From: UBA2210 sp036825195
GTDB taxonomy: Bacteria; Desulfobacterota; Syntrophia; Syntrophales; UBA2210
DNA length: 64,000 bases
Direction: 5' to 3'
Assembly: GCA_036825195.1 (NCBI GenBank)
Contig: DAISYQ010000012.1
Location: 1-64,000 of the forward strand
Both the position numbers and the translations under genes were made by a program. Shown here piece after piece: positions 62,106 through 64,000 of this stretch. The notes beneath the pieces are model-generated. The model saw only the letters and a list, made by a program, of their open reading frames with translations, had not been told where the DNA came from and did no database searches. The first letter of the stretch is position 1. The number at the start of each line of letters is the position of its first letter.

Positions 62106-63164
62106 TTATAGCTCACCCCGGAGTTCGGCAAATTCCCGGAGGAGTTTTTCCTCTTTTTTGCTCAGACCCGTCGGTATCTCTACTGTAACCTGAACGATCT
62201 GATCTCCTCTTCCGAATCCTCTGAGATGGGGAATCCCCTTGCCTTTCAGCCTGAATATCTTGCCGTGGGGGGTATTCCTGGGTATTTTGATCCGTTCCGT
62301 CCCCTCAAGGGTGGCAACTTCGACATTGCCGCCGAGCACGGCCCGGGTCATAGGTATGGTTATGCGGCAGATGATATCGTTGCCATCCCTTTCAAAGAAT
62401 TCGTGGGATTCTATGAATATAAAGACATAGAGGTCTCCGCTGGGTCCGCCGAATTCTCCATCTTCACCCTCACCGCGGAGCCTCAGGCGTGAACCGGTTT
62501 CCACACCGGGTGGTATCTTGATCTGTAAAGATTTTCGTACCTTCGTTTTGCCCGTCCCGCGACAGGCCCTGCACGGCTTCTCTATTATCCTGCCTTCGCC
62601 GTGACACTGGGGGCAGGCGGATCTGACACTGAAGAAACCGCTTGATCTGGTTACCTGTCCTACCCCGCGGCACATCGGGCACACCACCGGCTGAGTTCCC
62701 GGAGCGGCGCCACTACCGTCGCATTCGGTACACTTTTCAAGTCGTTCTATCTCTATTTCAGGGGATGTTCCGAACGCTGCTTCCATGAACGAGATTTTCA
62801 GGTCGTACCGGAGATCGGAACCCTGTCGGGCGGCAGTTCCAGATCGTGTCCTGCCTGAGGAGAAACCAAAGACATCCTCGAATATATCGCCGAAGCTTGA
62901 GAAGATATCCTCGAAGCCTCTAAATCCCTGAAAGCCGTTCCCCTTCAGTCCCTCATGTCCGTATCTGTCGTAGATTTCCCTCTTTCTCGGGTCGGACAGA
63001 ACTTCGTAAGCCTCAGCGGCCTCCTTGAATTTTTCCTCGGATGCCTTATCCCCCGGATTCCTGTCGGGATGATATTTCAAGGCCATCTTTCTATAGGCGA
63101 CCTTTATCTCATCACTTGCGGCGTTGATCTCCACGCCGAGGGTTGCATAATAATCGTTCTTCAT
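62106..63164 (-). CDS. dnaJ: Chaperone protein DnaJ
   Basis: DnaJ delivers unfolded proteins to DnaK and stimulates its ATPase. The 352-residue protein has the J domain with YHPDRNPGDK near residue 31, a short G/F-rich linker, four CxxCxGxG zinc-binding repeats (CTECDGSG, CPMCRGVG, CPQCHGEG, CRACRGTG) and a C-terminal substrate domain. It is somewhat shorter than the common 375 residues, mainly in the linker and tail. dnaK and grpE are not in the window. Confidence 0.93.
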   Translation of the reverse strand: MKNDYYATLGVEINAASDEIKVAYRKMALKYHPDRNPGDKASEEKFKEAAEAYEVLSDPRKREIYDRYGHEGLKGNGFQGFRGFEDIFSSFGDIFEDVFGFSSGRTRSGTAARQGSDLRYDLKISFMEAAFGTSPEIEIERLEKCTECDGSGAAPGTQPVVCPMCRGVGQVTRSSGFFSVRSACPQCHGEGRIIEKPCRACRGTGKTKVRKSLQIKIPPGVETGSRLRLRGEGEDGEFGGPSGDLYVFIFIESHEFFERDGNDIICRITIPMTRAVLGGNVEVATLEGTERIKIPRNTPHGKIFRLKGKGIPHLRGFGRGDQIVQVTVEIPTGLSKKEEKLLREFAELRGEL

Positions 63165-63280
63165 AATCTACAGCATTATAGAATGCGGATTTCCGTTCGA
63201 TAGGTAAATTCACTGTTCGCAGGATGTACAAACGACAGTTTTAAGTTAGTAACTGTTTGCCGCATGTCAAGTGTGGTGCC

Positions 63281-64000
63281 TTACGAAAGGTCGTGTCCCG
63301 AAATACGCCTCAGGGCTTCTTTATATTTACCCTTCGTTTCGGCAATAACATGTTCCGGCAATTGGGGGGCGGGAGGTTTCTTACCCCATTGTATGGAGAG
63401 AAGATAGTCTCTCAGGAATTGCTTGTCAAAACTCTTCTGCGGTCTGCCTTCCTTAAAATCATCTTCAGGCCAGAATCTTGACGAATCAGGTGTCAGAAGT
63501 TCGTCGATCAGTATCAATTCGCCGTCGATCGTCCCAAATTCCATCTTCGTGTCGGCGATGATGATTCCGCCTTTCTGGGCGATTCCGAGCGCCCTACTGT
63601 AGATCCTCATGCTGATATCGATAATTCTGTCGGTCATATCACGACCGATCAGGTTTTCCATCTCCTCCTTTGAGATGGGCGCATCGTGTTCCCCTTCACC
63701 GGCCTTGGTTGAAGGTGTGAAGATAGGATACGGGAGTTTTGCCGATTCTTTCAACCCTCCGGGAAGGCGAATCCCCGAAACAACCCCTTCTGCACAGTAA
63801 TCTTTCCAACCCGAACCGCTCAGGTATCCCCGGACAACACATTCGACTGGCAGGGCGACAGCCTTTTTGACCAGCATGCTTCTTCCTCTCAGCATGTCCC
63901 TGTAAGGACTACATTCTTCGGGAAACGCATCCACATCCGTCGAGATTACATGGTTGGGTACGATGTCTTTCATCTCGTTGAACCAGAAGGCGGACATCTG
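63281..64000 (-). CDS. purC: SAICAR synthetase PurC, C-terminal part (cut by window edge)
   Basis: PurC joins aspartate to CAIR in purine synthesis. The visible 239 residues include VECVVRGYLSGSGWKDY, PIFTPSTKAGEGEHDAPIS, KGGIIIADTKMEFGTIDGEL and LIDELLTPDSSRFW, all signatures of the longer (about 290-residue) PurC type. The reading frame continues beyond 64000, so the first 50 or so residues are missing. The stop codon is 117 bases from the dnaJ start on the same strand. Confidence 0.95.
   Translation of the reverse strand, partial: QMSAFWFNEMKDIVPNHVISTDVDAFPEECSPYRDMLRGRSMLVKKAVALPVECVVRGYLSGSGWKDYCAEGVVSGIRLPGGLKESAKLPYPIFTPSTKAGEGEHDAPISKEEMENLIGRDMTDRIIDISMRIYSRALGIAQKGGIIIADTKMEFGTIDGELILIDELLTPDSSRFWPEDDFKEGRPQKSFDKQFLRDYLLSIQWGKKPPAPQLPEHVIAETKGKYKEALRRISGHDLS

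Noticed and set aside
61825..62193. Plus-strand open frames upstream of and into dnaJ
   Set aside because: They overlap the well-supported dnaJ gene and their translations show no protein-like pattern.

Overview
The window looks like a chromosomal segment of a Gram-negative anaerobe of the deltaproteobacterial / Desulfobacterota type (a Syntrophia-like lineage is my guess from gene content, not from any search). The support is: lipid A synthesis (lpxC), an RND pump with an outer-membrane lipoprotein channel, a type II secretion system (T2SS), a DUF4390-NtrY-NtrX cluster, ruvCAB beside yebC and queH, acyl-CoA and acetyl/propionyl-CoA ligases, and cytochrome bd as probable oxygen protection.

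Layout. 1-396: the 3' end of a 23S rRNA gene, 5S rRNA and a strong terminator. 578-9573 (+): yebC, ruvC-ruvA-ruvB, queH, lpxC, a DUF4390 protein, and an NtrY/NtrX-like sensor kinase and sigma-54 activator. 9767-16096: a DUF3568 lipoprotein (-), an M23 peptidase (+), a divergent PurF-like protein (-) and carB (-). 16237-22712 (-): a TetR regulator followed by outer-membrane factor, adaptor and RND pump, with a palindromic operator filling the promoter spacer. 22857-27985 (-): an ATP-grasp acyl-CoA synthetase subunit, a propionyl/acetyl-CoA synthetase, a PadR regulator and an SDR dehydrogenase set among degenerate repeats. 28062-36708 (+): a branched-chain amino acid/organic acid type ABC importer (two permeases, a small lipoprotein, two nearly identical tandem binding proteins, two ATPases) ending in a long-chain acyl-CoA synthetase. 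36713-41012 (-): epmA, cydB, cydA and an Rrf2 regulator with a clear operator.

41101-44534 is an AT-rich accessory island between the cyd operon and efp. It opens with a broken second copy of the start of epmA. It then carries three overlapping or abutting unknown membrane-protein genes. The first two have the architecture of an ExbB/TolQ/MotA-type proton channel and its ExbD/TolR partner. Next come a palindrome resembling REP/IS200-type ends, a scrap that may be a transposase tail, and a two-gene unit of a small membrane protein and a Cas2-like-fold protein. This island is the best candidate in the window for an undescribed system.

45060-61789 (-): efp, then a complete-looking T2SS locus (gspE, D, a TPR/GspB-like protein, A, C, N, M, L, K, J, I, H, G, F; the prepilin peptidase GspO is not here). 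The locus is split between gspI and gspH by two plus-strand genes, a HEAT-repeat membrane protein overlapping a CPBP-family membrane protease. 62106-64000 (-): dnaJ and the 3' part of purC, cut by the window edge. No tRNA, CRISPR array or complete insertion sequence was seen.
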